From Halorhabdus sp. CBA1104 (GTDB taxonomy: Archaea; Halobacteriota; Halobacteria; Halobacteriales; Haloarculaceae), in contig NZ_CP033878.1 of the NCBI RefSeq assembly GCF_009690625.1, forward strand, positions 434,001 to 498,000: DNA of 64,000 bases. Reading direction: 5' to 3'. Positions 37,293 through 45,298 of this stretch are shown here, one piece after another. Position 1 is the stretch's first letter, and each line of letters starts with the position of its first letter. The notes under the pieces were generated by a model. That model did no database searches, had not been told where the DNA came from, and worked only from the letters and a program-made list of their open reading frames with translations. Both the position numbers and the translations under genes were made by a program.

Positions 37293-37649
37293 ATGACGAT
37301 CTTCAAGGAGAAGCTCAACGAGGAGTTTCTCACCTTCGCCGAGGCGAAAGAACTCCTCGTAGACATCGAGCACGAGCGTGCGGCCGACGAAGACCGGGAG
37401 ATGCGCTACGAGCTGACCCGCGCGATCGAGCACGTCAACCGCTTTGCGACACTCGATCCCGAGGAGTCCCGAGAGTTCGCCGAGGAGTTGCTCGACCTAG
37501 AGAAAGTCGACGAGCCGACCGCCTACAAGATCGTCAACCTCCAGCCACGCGACCGGGACGAACTCCGTGCGATCTACGCCCAAGAGCGATACACGCTGGA
37601 CGGCGACGAACTCGACGCGATTCTCGACGTGGTCGCAAAGTACGTCTGA
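37293..37649 (+). CDS. rpo4: RNA polymerase subunit Rpo4 (F, Rpb4-like)
   Basis: A 118-residue subunit that forms the RNA polymerase stalk with Rpo7. The N-terminal part (LTFAEAKELLVDIEHERA) binds Rpo7 and the helical C-terminal HRDC-like part (residues 55-115, LEKVDEPTAYKIVNLQPRDRDELRAIYA) follows. The length and location after L21e match archaeal genomes generally. Confidence 0.93.
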   Translation: MTIFKEKLNEEFLTFAEAKELLVDIEHERAADEDREMRYELTRAIEHVNRFATLDPEESREFAEELLDLEKVDEPTAYKIVNLQPRDRDELRAIYAQERYTLDGDELDAILDVVAKYV

Positions 37650-37702
37650 TTCCCTGCCGGCAACGGGATCCGGCCGTCGCGATGCCCGGCAGGCCCGCGT
37701 GA

Positions 37703-37710
37703 TTTTAAGT
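37703..37710 (+). promoter_or_regulatory. TATA box of the DUF655-ksgA operon
   Basis: The sequence ttttaagt lies 25-32 bases before the ATG at 37735. Confidence 0.5.
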
Positions 37711-37734
37711 GCCCCCTCACCGTAGCGATGGGAC

Positions 37735-38301
37735 ATGAGTACCGACGGAAGCGACTCGGATCCTGGCCGGGCCGTGATTCTCGATCATCTCCCACACGGT
37801 CGTTCGGAAGACGACCGCCCCCAATACCAGAAACAACCCCTCGCCTACGCGGTAACTACCGAGAACTTCCGGCTGGTCGAGTTGACCTTGCTCGCAGACG
37901 CGAGCCTCTCGATCGGCGACCGAATTTCCATCGAGACGGATATGATCGACGTCATGCGGGACGTCGAGTACGAGGATCTCTCGGGTGGTGCACAGTCAGA
38001 ACTGGACTACGCCATCGAGGAAGTCATCGAGGACAACGAGCAGCGCTTCGTCGATTTCTTCAACGACGCCCAGCCGATCACGACCCGCCTTCACGCGCTG
38101 AACCTCCTGCCGGGGATCGGCAAGAAACTCCGGAACACGATCCTCGATGAACGAAAGCGCAAGCCATTCGAGAGCTTCGCGGAACTGGCAGACCGCGTTG
38201 GCGGTCTGCACAACCCACAGGAGGTACTTGCTGACCGGATCATGGACGAGATTCGTGAAGAAGACCTCAAATATCGGACGTTCGCCCGGCGCGAGGAATG
38301 A
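37735..38301 (+). CDS. DUF655-family RNA/DNA-binding protein
   Basis: A 188-residue archaeal protein. After a short acidic start, residues 40-70 form an OB/S1-like beta region (AYAVTTENFRLVELTLL) and residues 100-180 contain a helix-hairpin-helix type segment (ALNLLPGIGKKLRNTILDERKRKPFESFAEL and HNPQEVLADRIMDEI), known for nucleic-acid binding. The family always sits between Rpo4 and KsgA genes in archaea, which suggests a role in ribosome biogenesis or transcription. The stop overlaps ksgA by four bases. Confidence 0.93.
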   Translation: MSTDGSDSDPGRAVILDHLPHGRSEDDRPQYQKQPLAYAVTTENFRLVELTLLADASLSIGDRISIETDMIDVMRDVEYEDLSGGAQSELDYAIEEVIEDNEQRFVDFFNDAQPITTRLHALNLLPGIGKKLRNTILDERKRKPFESFAELADRVGGLHNPQEVLADRIMDEIREEDLKYRTFARREE

Positions 38302-39173
38302 ACGACGGTACCGAGAGCGATCCGACGGCAAGCGGACACCGAGATCCGGACGCGCTGCTCGCCCGCGCCGGGGCCGCTGGCAATCCCGACCGCGACCAGC
38401 ACTTCCTCGTCGACGATCGGGTCCTCGACCGGATTCCGACCTACGCGAGGGAGGCCGCTGTCGATTGCTCGCACGTGCTGGAGATCGGCGCCGGGAATGG
38501 CGCACTTACCGATCGACTACTCGCCGTCGCCGATCGTGTGACGGCAATCGAGCGCGACCCCGATCTGGCGACGTTTCTCCGCGAGGAGTTCGCCGACGCG
38601 ATCGGCGAGGGTCGGCTGACGGTCATCGAAGGCGACGCCCTCGAGGTCGAACTGCCCGCATACACTGCGTCGATCTCGAATCTGCCCTACGGTGCCTCCA
38701 GTGAGATCCTCTTCAGGCTGCTCCCGGACGGCAACCCACTGATCGCGATGGTCCAACAGGAGTTCGGAGAGCGGATGGCCGCCGCGCCGGGAACCGACGA
38801 GTACGGCCGACTGTCGGTGACGGCGGGCCACTACGCCGACGTCGAACTCGTCGAACCGGTCCCGCCAGAAGCATTCTCGCCGCCACCAGCCGTCGACAGC
38901 GCGATCGTTCGGGCACTCCCGGGCGAGCCCGACTACACCGTTCCCGACGACGCATTCTTCCTGGACTTCGTGAAGGCGGTGTTCACCCAGCGACGCAAGA
39001 CCGTCCGGAACGGGATCCGGAATACGGCCCACATTTCCGGGTTGGACGATCCCGGCGCGGTCGTCGAGGCCGCCGACGAGGAACTGCTGAGCAAACGGGC
39101 CGGCAAGCTCCCGCCTGCCGAGTTCGCCCAGTTGGCAACCCTGGCGTACGACGTCGGCCTTAACGATGACTGA
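38298..39173 (+). CDS. rsmA: 16S rRNA dimethyladenosine transferase KsgA/RsmA (Dim1)
   Basis: A 291-residue S-adenosylmethionine enzyme that dimethylates two adjacent adenines near the 16S rRNA 3' end, in late small-subunit assembly. Motifs: DQHFLVDDRVLDRI, VLEIGAGNGALTDRLL (SAM motif I), AIERDPDL (motif II) and the catalytic SISNLPYGASSEILF (NLPY, motif IV). A C-terminal helical domain with VKAVFTQRRKTVRNGI is complete. It overlaps both neighbours by a few bases in a tight operon. Confidence 0.97.
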   Translation: MNDGTESDPTASGHRDPDALLARAGAAGNPDRDQHFLVDDRVLDRIPTYAREAAVDCSHVLEIGAGNGALTDRLLAVADRVTAIERDPDLATFLREEFADAIGEGRLTVIEGDALEVELPAYTASISNLPYGASSEILFRLLPDGNPLIAMVQQEFGERMAAAPGTDEYGRLSVTAGHYADVELVEPVPPEAFSPPPAVDSAIVRALPGEPDYTVPDDAFFLDFVKAVFTQRRKTVRNGIRNTAHISGLDDPGAVVEAADEELLSKRAGKLPPAEFAQLATLAYDVGLNDD

Positions 39174-39777
39174 CGACGAGGCGTCGACCGAACGGGACGA
39201 CGATCGCCCGGCCCTGGCCGAACAGCGCAGCGTCGATTCGGTTTACGGGGCAAGCGAGGACTCCCACCTACTTGCGGAGGCCGTCGTCGAGGCGGTCGAA
39301 GCGGGCGAGCGCGCTCTGGATGTGGGGACTGGCTCGGGCTATGTCGCCGCTGCACTCGCCGAGGCTGGCGTCGACGTGGCTGGCACGGACCTGAACCCGG
39401 CAGCCTGTCAGCAGGCACGCGAAGTGGGGATTCCGGTCGCGCGCGCGAACCTGCTCGATCCGATCCCCGCCGATGCGGTGGATGTGGTGGCGTTCAACCC
39501 GCCGTATCTGCCGGCCGACCCCGACACGGACTGGGGCGACTGGATGCAAACGGCCCTCTCGGGTGGTGAAGACGGGCGTGCCGTGGTCGATCCATTCCTT
39601 ACAGATGTCGCACGGGTGCTTCGGGAGGGTGGACGGGCGTTCCTGCTCGTCAGCAGCCTCACCGGGATCGAGGAGGTTCGCGATTTTGCTAGAGAGCAGG
39701 GCCTCGGCTCGTCGATCGTCGCCGAGGACTCTTTCCCTTTCGAGCGGCTGGTCGTTTTGCGGTTGGCCCCCGATTGA
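39166..39777 (+). CDS. HemK2/Mtq2-type protein methyltransferase
   Basis: A 203-residue SAM methyltransferase: motif I ALDVGTGSGYVAAALAEAG (about residues 45-63), TDLNPAACQQARE, and the N5-glutamine methyltransferase signature VVAFNPPYLPADP (NPPY near residue 110). The archaeal/eukaryotic group modifies the GGQ glutamine of release factor aRF1. It overlaps the ksgA 3' end by eight bases and closes the informational operon. Confidence 0.92.
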   Translation: MTDDEASTERDDDRPALAEQRSVDSVYGASEDSHLLAEAVVEAVEAGERALDVGTGSGYVAAALAEAGVDVAGTDLNPAACQQAREVGIPVARANLLDPIPADAVDVVAFNPPYLPADPDTDWGDWMQTALSGGEDGRAVVDPFLTDVARVLREGGRAFLLVSSLTGIEEVRDFAREQGLGSSIVAEDSFPFERLVVLRLAPD

Positions 39778-39783
39778 CGCTCG

Positions 39784-40014
39784 TCACACCTCACATAGCT
39801 CGAACTCGATTCGCTCCACGTCAGCCCCCTTCGACAAGCGGTTCGTTCTCTCGATCGGGCCGTTCTCGGCCGTCCGGTCGACATGAGTCTCGCCACAGGG
39901 ACACATGTCGAAGTCAGCGGGCTCGAAGTCGATCCCGTGGTGACTGTCGTCGTGGTCCTTCAGGACATCGACGACCGTCGCCTCGAATGCCGTCATGTCG
40001 TCTGCATCTGGCAA
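39784..40014 (-). CDS. Small acidic haloarchaeal protein with CPCGETH motif
   Basis: A 76-residue (or 70-residue, from ATG at 39996) acidic protein. The segment DFEPADFDMCPCGETHVDRTAENG holds a compact Cys-x-Cys followed by His that could bind a metal. I do not recognise a family. High third-position GC and acidic composition support a real gene. It is convergent to the methyltransferase gene. Confidence 0.65.
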   Translation of the reverse strand: MPDADDMTAFEATVVDVLKDHDDSHHGIDFEPADFDMCPCGETHVDRTAENGPIERTNRLSKGADVERIEFELCEV

Positions 40015-40162
40015 AGCGCAGGTCGGTCAGACGGCCTGCTTCGGGAGGCCAACCTACAAACGTTCCCGCGGGTAAGTCTCCCATCGGTCGTCTAGGCCCG
40101 TTCTCACTTTGCGGGAGTGCGCCCGGGGACATGAATAGGCTGGCATGCAACGCCCGCTCACT

Positions 40163-41464
40163 ATGGGTTTACGAGCCTTTCTGAACGACGAAGAGCGGAC
40201 GACCCTCACTGAGCAAGTCGATCCACGGTTCGAACTCCCGGCGCTGGCTGTCCAGGAGGAATCCCAGCCGACCGTCTTCGATGACGTCGAGGGGTATCAG
40301 AACGTCCGCGCGGTGGCCAACACGCTTGGTTCCCGTGAGATGATCGGCCGGGCGCTCGACGTCGAGCCCTCGGCAATCGTCGACGCGATGGGCTCGGCGA
40401 TGGACGATCCGCTCTCCATCGAGGAGACGGCCGCCCCCTCGTTCGAGCACGTCGCGAGCGAGCCGACCATCGACGAACACGTGCCGATTCCGGTGTTCTA
40501 CGACGAGCACGAACGCCAGTACTTCGCTTCCTCGGTCGTGATCAGCGAGGATCCCGAGACTGGTGTCACCAACTGCTCGTTCCACCGAATGATGTTCGAG
40601 GAAGGGAATCGACTCGTCATGCGCCTGGTCGAGCGCCACCTCCACGACATCTACTCCCGAACCGAGGGCGGGCTCGACGTCGCGGTCGTGATGGGTGTCC
40701 ATCCGGCGGTCGAGTTGGCGGCCGCCACGTCGTTTGCGCCCGAGAAGAGCGAACTCGCGCTGGCCAATCGCCTGCTCGATGGCGACCTGGCGACCGCTGC
40801 GGTCGACGGGATCGAAGTGCCGGCCGACGCCGAGATCGTCATGCGGGCGACGATCACCGACGAGCGGGCCGAGGAAGGGCCGTTCGTGGATCTCTCCCGG
40901 ACGTGGGATCGCACGCGCTCTCAACCTGTCGTGACGGTCGCGGACCTCTACATGCGGCCCGACCCCTACGCGCGGATCATCGTCCCCGGCCGAACTGAGC
41001 ATGCTCACCTCATGGGTATCCCACAGGAGCCCCGGATCTACCGGATCGTCGAGAACACCGTCCCGACGGTCCAGAACGTCGTGTTGACGCCCGGTGGGTG
41101 TTCGTGGCTGCACGGGGTCGTCCAGCTCGAAAAGCGCAGCGAGGGGGATCCAAAGAACGCGGGGATGGCCGCGCTTGCGGCCCACCCCTCGATGAAGAAG
41201 GTCACGGTCGTCGACAGCGATATCGATCCGGCCGATCCGGCAGCCGTCGAGTGGGCGACTGCGACCCGGATGCAGCCCGACGAGGACATCACCGTGATCG
41301 AGAACGCCAAGGGATCGTCGCTCGATCCGTCACAGGACTACGATCGCGGAACGCTCGCGAAGTGGATCGTCGACGCGACGGTGCCAGGCAATCGTGACCG
41401 GGCGGACTTCGCCGAGGTGACGGTCCCTGGCGCTGAGGAGATCGATCTCGCCGACTATCAGTGA
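40163..41464 (+). CDS. UbiD-family decarboxylase, probable anhydromevalonate phosphate decarboxylase
   Basis: A 433-residue (439 from an earlier ATG at 40145) prenylated-FMN-dependent decarboxylase. Family segments include HIPIPVFYDEHE-like HVPIPVFYDE, VVMGVHPAVELAAATSF, the central EGPFVDLSRTWDRTRSQPVV and PGRTEHAHLMGIPQEPRIYR, with the Arg/Glu/Glu active-site pattern around 170-270. In archaea that use the aconitase X route, UbiD removes carbon dioxide from trans-anhydromevalonate 5-phosphate to give isopentenyl phosphate. Here it is followed by both aconitase X subunits and by UbiX, which makes its cofactor. I infer that role from context. Confidence 0.9.
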   Translation: MGLRAFLNDEERTTLTEQVDPRFELPALAVQEESQPTVFDDVEGYQNVRAVANTLGSREMIGRALDVEPSAIVDAMGSAMDDPLSIEETAAPSFEHVASEPTIDEHVPIPVFYDEHERQYFASSVVISEDPETGVTNCSFHRMMFEEGNRLVMRLVERHLHDIYSRTEGGLDVAVVMGVHPAVELAAATSFAPEKSELALANRLLDGDLATAAVDGIEVPADAEIVMRATITDERAEEGPFVDLSRTWDRTRSQPVVTVADLYMRPDPYARIIVPGRTEHAHLMGIPQEPRIYRIVENTVPTVQNVVLTPGGCSWLHGVVQLEKRSEGDPKNAGMAALAAHPSMKKVTVVDSDIDPADPAAVEWATATRMQPDEDITVIENAKGSSLDPSQDYDRGTLAKWIVDATVPGNRDRADFAEVTVPGAEEIDLADYQ

Positions 41465-41483
41465 CCTACCGGACAACACAACC

Positions 41484-42662
41484 ATGCATCTGACACAGCA
41501 CGAGGAAGACTTACTCGAATCGGACAACGACGCCGTCCGGAAGGCGATGGAACTGCTCGTCAAACTCGGGGATATCTACGGCGCCGAGGAGATGATCGAG
41601 ATCGAGTCCGCCCAGGCCTCGGGCATCTCCTACAAGTCGATCGGCGACCCCGGTGTCGAGTTTCTGGAGGGATTCGCCGAGGAGGGTGCCGAAACGTCGG
41701 TCCCGACGTTCGCCAACCCCGCCGGGATGGACTTCGAGCGCTGGGAGGAACTGGGCATCGACGAGGCTTTCGCCGACAAACAGCAGCGTATTCGTGACGC
41801 CCTCAAGGAGATGGGGATCGTCCTCTCGTTTACGTGTACGCCGTATCTCGCGGGCAACCTCCCGCGGCGCGGCCAGCACGTCGCGTGGGCCGAATCCTCG
41901 GCCGTCTCCTTCGTCAACAGCGTCGTGGGCGCCAAAACCAACCGCGAGGGCGGTCCCTCGGCGCTGGCCGCGGCGATCACCGGGCGGACACCGAAGTACG
42001 GTCTGCACCTGGAAGACAATCGCCAGCCGACTTATCGCATCGATGTCGAGGCCGACATCGAGAGCCAGGCCGACTTCGCAGCGCTTGGCTCCTGGACGGG
42101 CCGACTCGTCGAGGACGGCAAGCCGTACTTCACTGGGGTCGATTCGGGCGGGACGGACGATCTGAAGGCCCTGGGTGCGGCGATGGCCGCCACCGGCGCG
42201 GTCGCGCTGCACTTCCTCGAGGGCGTGACGACCGAAATGGAGCCCCCGGAGAACGTCGAGACAGTGACCTTCGGCGAGGGCGAACTCACCGAGGAGTACG
42301 CGGAACTCACGACCGCGGACGATCCGGAGCTTGTGGTCATCGGGTGTCCACACTGCTCGCCCGAGGAGATTCAGGACGTCGCGGCGACCGTCGAGGGCAA
42401 GAGCCTCACGAGCGATCTGTGGGTCTGTACGAGCGCCTCGGTCAAGACCTGGGCCGACCGGAATGGGCTGACCGAGACGATCGAAGCGGCCGGTGGGAAA
42501 GTGCTTGCCGACACCTGCAACGTCGTCTCGCCGATCGAGGAACTGGGCTATGAATCCAGCGCAACCGACTCCGCGAAGGCCGCGACGTATCTGCCCGGCT
42601 TTTGCAACCAGGACGTAGCGTTCAACGACAAGGAGACGCTGCTCGCGGAGGTGACCGAGTGA
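41484..42662 (+). CDS. Aconitase X large subunit (phosphomevalonate dehydratase large subunit)
   Basis: A 392-residue catalytic subunit of the aconitase X family (DUF521). Cys residues likely to hold the iron-sulfur cluster occur in LSFTCTPYLAG (near 114), VIGCPHCSPEE (near 290) and LADTCNVVSPI (near 345). Conserved SAVSFVNSVVGAKTNREGGPSALAAAITGR (about 155-180) binds substrate. In the archaeal mevalonate pathway this enzyme dehydrates mevalonate 5-phosphate to trans-anhydromevalonate 5-phosphate; other aconitase X enzymes act on cis-3-hydroxyproline. The UbiD/UbiX neighbours favour the mevalonate role. The stop overlaps the small subunit start (TGATG). Confidence 0.92.
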   Translation: MHLTQHEEDLLESDNDAVRKAMELLVKLGDIYGAEEMIEIESAQASGISYKSIGDPGVEFLEGFAEEGAETSVPTFANPAGMDFERWEELGIDEAFADKQQRIRDALKEMGIVLSFTCTPYLAGNLPRRGQHVAWAESSAVSFVNSVVGAKTNREGGPSALAAAITGRTPKYGLHLEDNRQPTYRIDVEADIESQADFAALGSWTGRLVEDGKPYFTGVDSGGTDDLKALGAAMAATGAVALHFLEGVTTEMEPPENVETVTFGEGELTEEYAELTTADDPELVVIGCPHCSPEEIQDVAATVEGKSLTSDLWVCTSASVKTWADRNGLTETIEAAGGKVLADTCNVVSPIEELGYESSATDSAKAATYLPGFCNQDVAFNDKETLLAEVTE

Positions 42663-43090
42663 TGACAGCAGAATCGACCAACGGGACGGCAGACGGTGCG
42701 ATCGACGCCGAACCGATCACTGAAGGAATCGGCCGTGGTGAAGTCCTCCGTTCGCCCGTCCCGATCAGTTTCTACGGCGCGGTCGAACCCGACACCGGTG
42801 AGTTCATCGAGGATGGCCACCCGCTTGAGGGTGAGAACATTGCGGGGAAAGTGCTGGTCTTCCCGCGCGGAAAGGGTTCGACGGTCGGCTCCTACGTCCT
42901 CTACGGGCTGGCGAACAACGGCTGTGGGCCCGCTGCGATCGTCAACGAGGAGACCGAGACCATCGTCGCCACGGGCGCGATCCTCGGGGAGATTCCCTGT
43001 CTGGACTCGCCTGAGGTGGCCCTCGAAACGCTCGAAGACGACGAGACAGTCGAGGTCGACGCCGATGCGGGCGAGATACGTCGACAATGA
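42662..43090 (+). CDS. Aconitase X swivel-domain small subunit (DUF126)
   Basis: A 142-residue swivelling domain that completes the active site of aconitase X. The signature Ser loop PRGKGSTVGSYVLYGLANNG (about residues 65-84) is intact; early segment SFYGAVEPDTGEFIEDGHPLEGENIAGKV is typical. It is encoded separately from the large subunit, as in most archaea. Overlaps its neighbours by TGATG on the 5' side and ATGA on the 3' side. Confidence 0.93.
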   Translation: MTAESTNGTADGAIDAEPITEGIGRGEVLRSPVPISFYGAVEPDTGEFIEDGHPLEGENIAGKVLVFPRGKGSTVGSYVLYGLANNGCGPAAIVNEETETIVATGAILGEIPCLDSPEVALETLEDDETVEVDADAGEIRRQ

Positions 43091-43659
43091 CCGAGACGCG
43101 CTTCGTCGTCGGCGTGACGGGTGCTTCGGGCATCCCGATCGCCGTCCGGACCGTCGAGGCTCTGGCTGAACACGGCGCGGTTCACACCGTCGTGACCGAG
43201 GCTGCCGAGTCGGTGATGGCTCAGGAGTCGGGGTCCCGCGAGGCGACGATGGGGCGGCTGCGAGCGGCCTCGGAGCAACTCTACGGGGAGAGCGAAGTGG
43301 GGGCGCCGATCGCTTCGGGCTCGTTCGATACCGACGGGATGGTGGTCGTCCCGGCCTCGATGAACACTGTCGCGGCCGTCGCGACCGGTCGTTCGGACTC
43401 GCTGGTGACACGGGCGGCCGACGTGACGCTGAAGGAACGCCGTCGACTCGTCGTCGTGCCTCGGGAGACGCCGCTGAGCCAGCGCCATCTGGAGAACCTG
43501 ACGAAACTCGCGGAGCTTGGCGTCGACGTCGTGCCCCCCGTGTTGGGATTTTACTTCGATCCACAGGAGCCAGCCGACTTCCTCGATCACGTCGTCGGGA
43601 AGGTCCTCGAACGCTTCGACCTCGACCACGACTGCTACGACGCCTGGACCCCCGAGTGA
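43087..43659 (+). CDS. ubiX: UbiX-family flavin prenyltransferase
   Basis: A 190-residue flavoprotein that joins a dimethylallyl group to FMN, making prenylated FMN for UbiD. Motifs: VVGVTGASGIPIAVRTVEAL at the start, MVVVPASMNTVAAVATGRSDSLVTRAADVTLKERRRLVVVPRETPLS, the classic UbiX signature (about 85-135), and GVDVVPPVLGFYFDPQEPADFLDHVVGKVL at the end. Its presence at the end of this operon supports that the UbiD enzyme is a real decarboxylase. Confidence 0.95.
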   Translation: MTETRFVVGVTGASGIPIAVRTVEALAEHGAVHTVVTEAAESVMAQESGSREATMGRLRAASEQLYGESEVGAPIASGSFDTDGMVVVPASMNTVAAVATGRSDSLVTRAADVTLKERRRLVVVPRETPLSQRHLENLTKLAELGVDVVPPVLGFYFDPQEPADFLDHVVGKVLERFDLDHDCYDAWTPE

Positions 43660-43750
43660 GGGGCCAAACGGCCAGCGACGGGTCTGTGGTGCGACTTACG
43701 TCGCCTCTAACTGGCAAGGCCCAAGCGTCTTCGTCGTCGAGTGCTGTTCG

Positions 43751-44659
43751 ATGGACGTGCTGACCCGGCTCGTCGTGATGATCGGGCTGCTTGCAGTCGG
43801 TGTGGGATTGCGAACAGGTGACATTTTGACCGCGAGACGCGTCGGGTGGCTCAACAGTGTCGCCTTCTACGTCGTCCTCCCAGCGCTGGTGTTCGATTCG
43901 ACCCACGACGAACCCCTGGGCGAAATCATCTCGGTGCGACTGCTAGTCGGCGTGGTCGCCCTCGTGGCGGTGACGGCGGTGATTGCGATGGTGGTCCATC
44001 GACGACTCGAATCGCCATCCGCACGAGCGGCGGCCACAGTCCAGTCCTATCACACCAATTTGGGCTACATTGGCCTCCCGGTCGTGGCGAGTGCGCTCGG
44101 CGAGCGGGCGGCGGCTATCGGCAGTGTCGTCCTCGGGATCGGTGCCCTGGTCCAGATTCCGCTGACGGTCATGCTCCTCGTCCGGATCACTGGCGCTGGG
44201 ACGAACGTCCGGGATGAACTCGGGCGACTGGTAACGAACCCAGTCTTGATCGCGTTGCTCGTCGGACTCGCAGTCTCGCAAGCACCCTTCGCCGTCACTG
44301 GCCGGCCTGCCGCGGGTATCGCGTTGGTTGCCGAGGCGGCCCTGCCCATCGCGCTCCTCTGTGTCGGGGGCTCGATCGAACTCGAATCGATCGACTTCGA
44401 TCGCTCGATCGTCGGGCGCGTCTTGGCGCTGAAACTGCTCGCCATGCCTGCCATCGCTTGGTTGGTCTTGCTCGCCGTCGGGGCCACACCTGCCACACTC
44501 CGGACGGTAGTCGTCATGTTCGGTGCGCCGACGGCCGTCTCGACGTTCATTTACGTCACTGAGATGGGTGGCGATCGTCGTCTGGCTTCGGTGAACGTCT
44601 TTCTCACGACAGTGGCCTCGGCGATCACACTTTCGGCGTTGATCGCACTCGCACCCTGA
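43751..44659 (+). CDS. AEC-family (auxin efflux carrier-like) transporter
   Basis: A 302-residue membrane protein with about ten helices; start ATG 43751 (MDVLTRLVVMIGLLAVGVG). Longer in-frame starts would run into ubiX. Characteristic AEC segments are SYHTNLGYIGLPVVASALGE (near residues 95-115) with the crossed-helix glycine, and the C-terminal FGAPTAVSTFIYVTEMGGD. The family exports or imports small organic acids such as malate; substrate here is unknown. It follows ubiX by 91 bases and may be in another transcript. Confidence 0.85.
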   Translation: MDVLTRLVVMIGLLAVGVGLRTGDILTARRVGWLNSVAFYVVLPALVFDSTHDEPLGEIISVRLLVGVVALVAVTAVIAMVVHRRLESPSARAAATVQSYHTNLGYIGLPVVASALGERAAAIGSVVLGIGALVQIPLTVMLLVRITGAGTNVRDELGRLVTNPVLIALLVGLAVSQAPFAVTGRPAAGIALVAEAALPIALLCVGGSIELESIDFDRSIVGRVLALKLLAMPAIAWLVLLAVGATPATLRTVVVMFGAPTAVSTFIYVTEMGGDRRLASVNVFLTTVASAITLSALIALAP

Positions 44660-44749
44660 GCTATCGGTCGATTCGACCGTCGGCCCCGCGGCCGAACGTG
44701 TTCTGTCGCCGCCCTCGTCGTTCCCAGTCGCTGGGAGCGAACGCTTTCC

Positions 44750-44759
44750 ATTTATATGT
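44750..44759 (+). promoter_or_regulatory. TATA box of the ferritin-like protein gene
   Basis: The sequence atttatatgt is centred about 28 bases before the ATG at 44782, a strong leaderless promoter. Confidence 0.6.
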
Positions 44760-44781
44760 GCTCGACCTGTTTTCTACCTGT

Positions 44782-45228
44782 ATGTCAGACGACGTTGTCG
44801 ACCTGCTGCGAAAAGCGTACGTAGACGAGATCGAGACCGCGATGAACTACCTGGCCAACGGGACCTATCTCGAGACGGTCCGTGGTGAGATCGTCGCCGA
44901 ATCGCTCAAAGAGGACGTCGAAGAGGAACTCCATCACGCCGAAGAACTCGGCTACCGGCTCCGATACTACGGCGAAGTGCCGCCGGCATCGGCCGATTTC
45001 GAGGCCAACCAGGACTCCCTTCAGCCCCCGGCCGAAGGGAGCGACGTCCTGACGGTCATCGACGGCGTTATCGAAGCCGAGGAAGATGCCATCGAGACCT
45101 ACGAAGCACTGATCGAGGCCGCCGAAGCAGCCAACGACCCCGTTACAGAGGACCTGGCAACGGAACTGCTCGCGGACGAACAGGCCCACCGGGCGGAATT
45201 CCTTAGCTACCGGCAGGACTTCGCCTGA
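44782..45228 (+). CDS. Ferritin-like domain protein
   Basis: A 148-residue four-helix protein. Two helix pairs carry di-iron-type Glu and ExxH patterns: YVDEIETAMNYLAN (residues 13-26) with EELHHAEELGY, and GVIEAEEDAIETYEALIEAAE with LLADEQAHRAEFLS. These match the rubrerythrin/bacterioferritin-like ferritin superfamily. A role in iron handling or peroxide defence is likely but not shown. The gene stands alone between the AEC transporter and transketolase genes. Confidence 0.85.
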   Translation: MSDDVVDLLRKAYVDEIETAMNYLANGTYLETVRGEIVAESLKEDVEEELHHAEELGYRLRYYGEVPPASADFEANQDSLQPPAEGSDVLTVIDGVIEAEEDAIETYEALIEAAEAANDPVTEDLATELLADEQAHRAEFLSYRQDFA

Positions 45229-45265
45229 ATCGACCCGGGGCCGATCGGACAGGCTGTAAAGGGAA

Positions 45266-45274
45266 GATTTTACT
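45266..45274 (+). promoter_or_regulatory. TATA box of the transketolase operon
   Basis: The sequence gattttact is centred 29 bases before the GTG at 45299, supporting that codon as the start of the transketolase N-terminal subunit. Confidence 0.55.
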
Positions 45275-45298
45275 CCGGAGAGTGGCAATCCGGTACCG

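Noticed and set aside
42548-43906. A 452-codon minus-strand frame across the aconitase X and ubiX genes
   Set aside because: It covers the ends of three well-supported plus-strand genes and encodes an Arg/Ser/Pro-rich sequence typical of a shadow frame.
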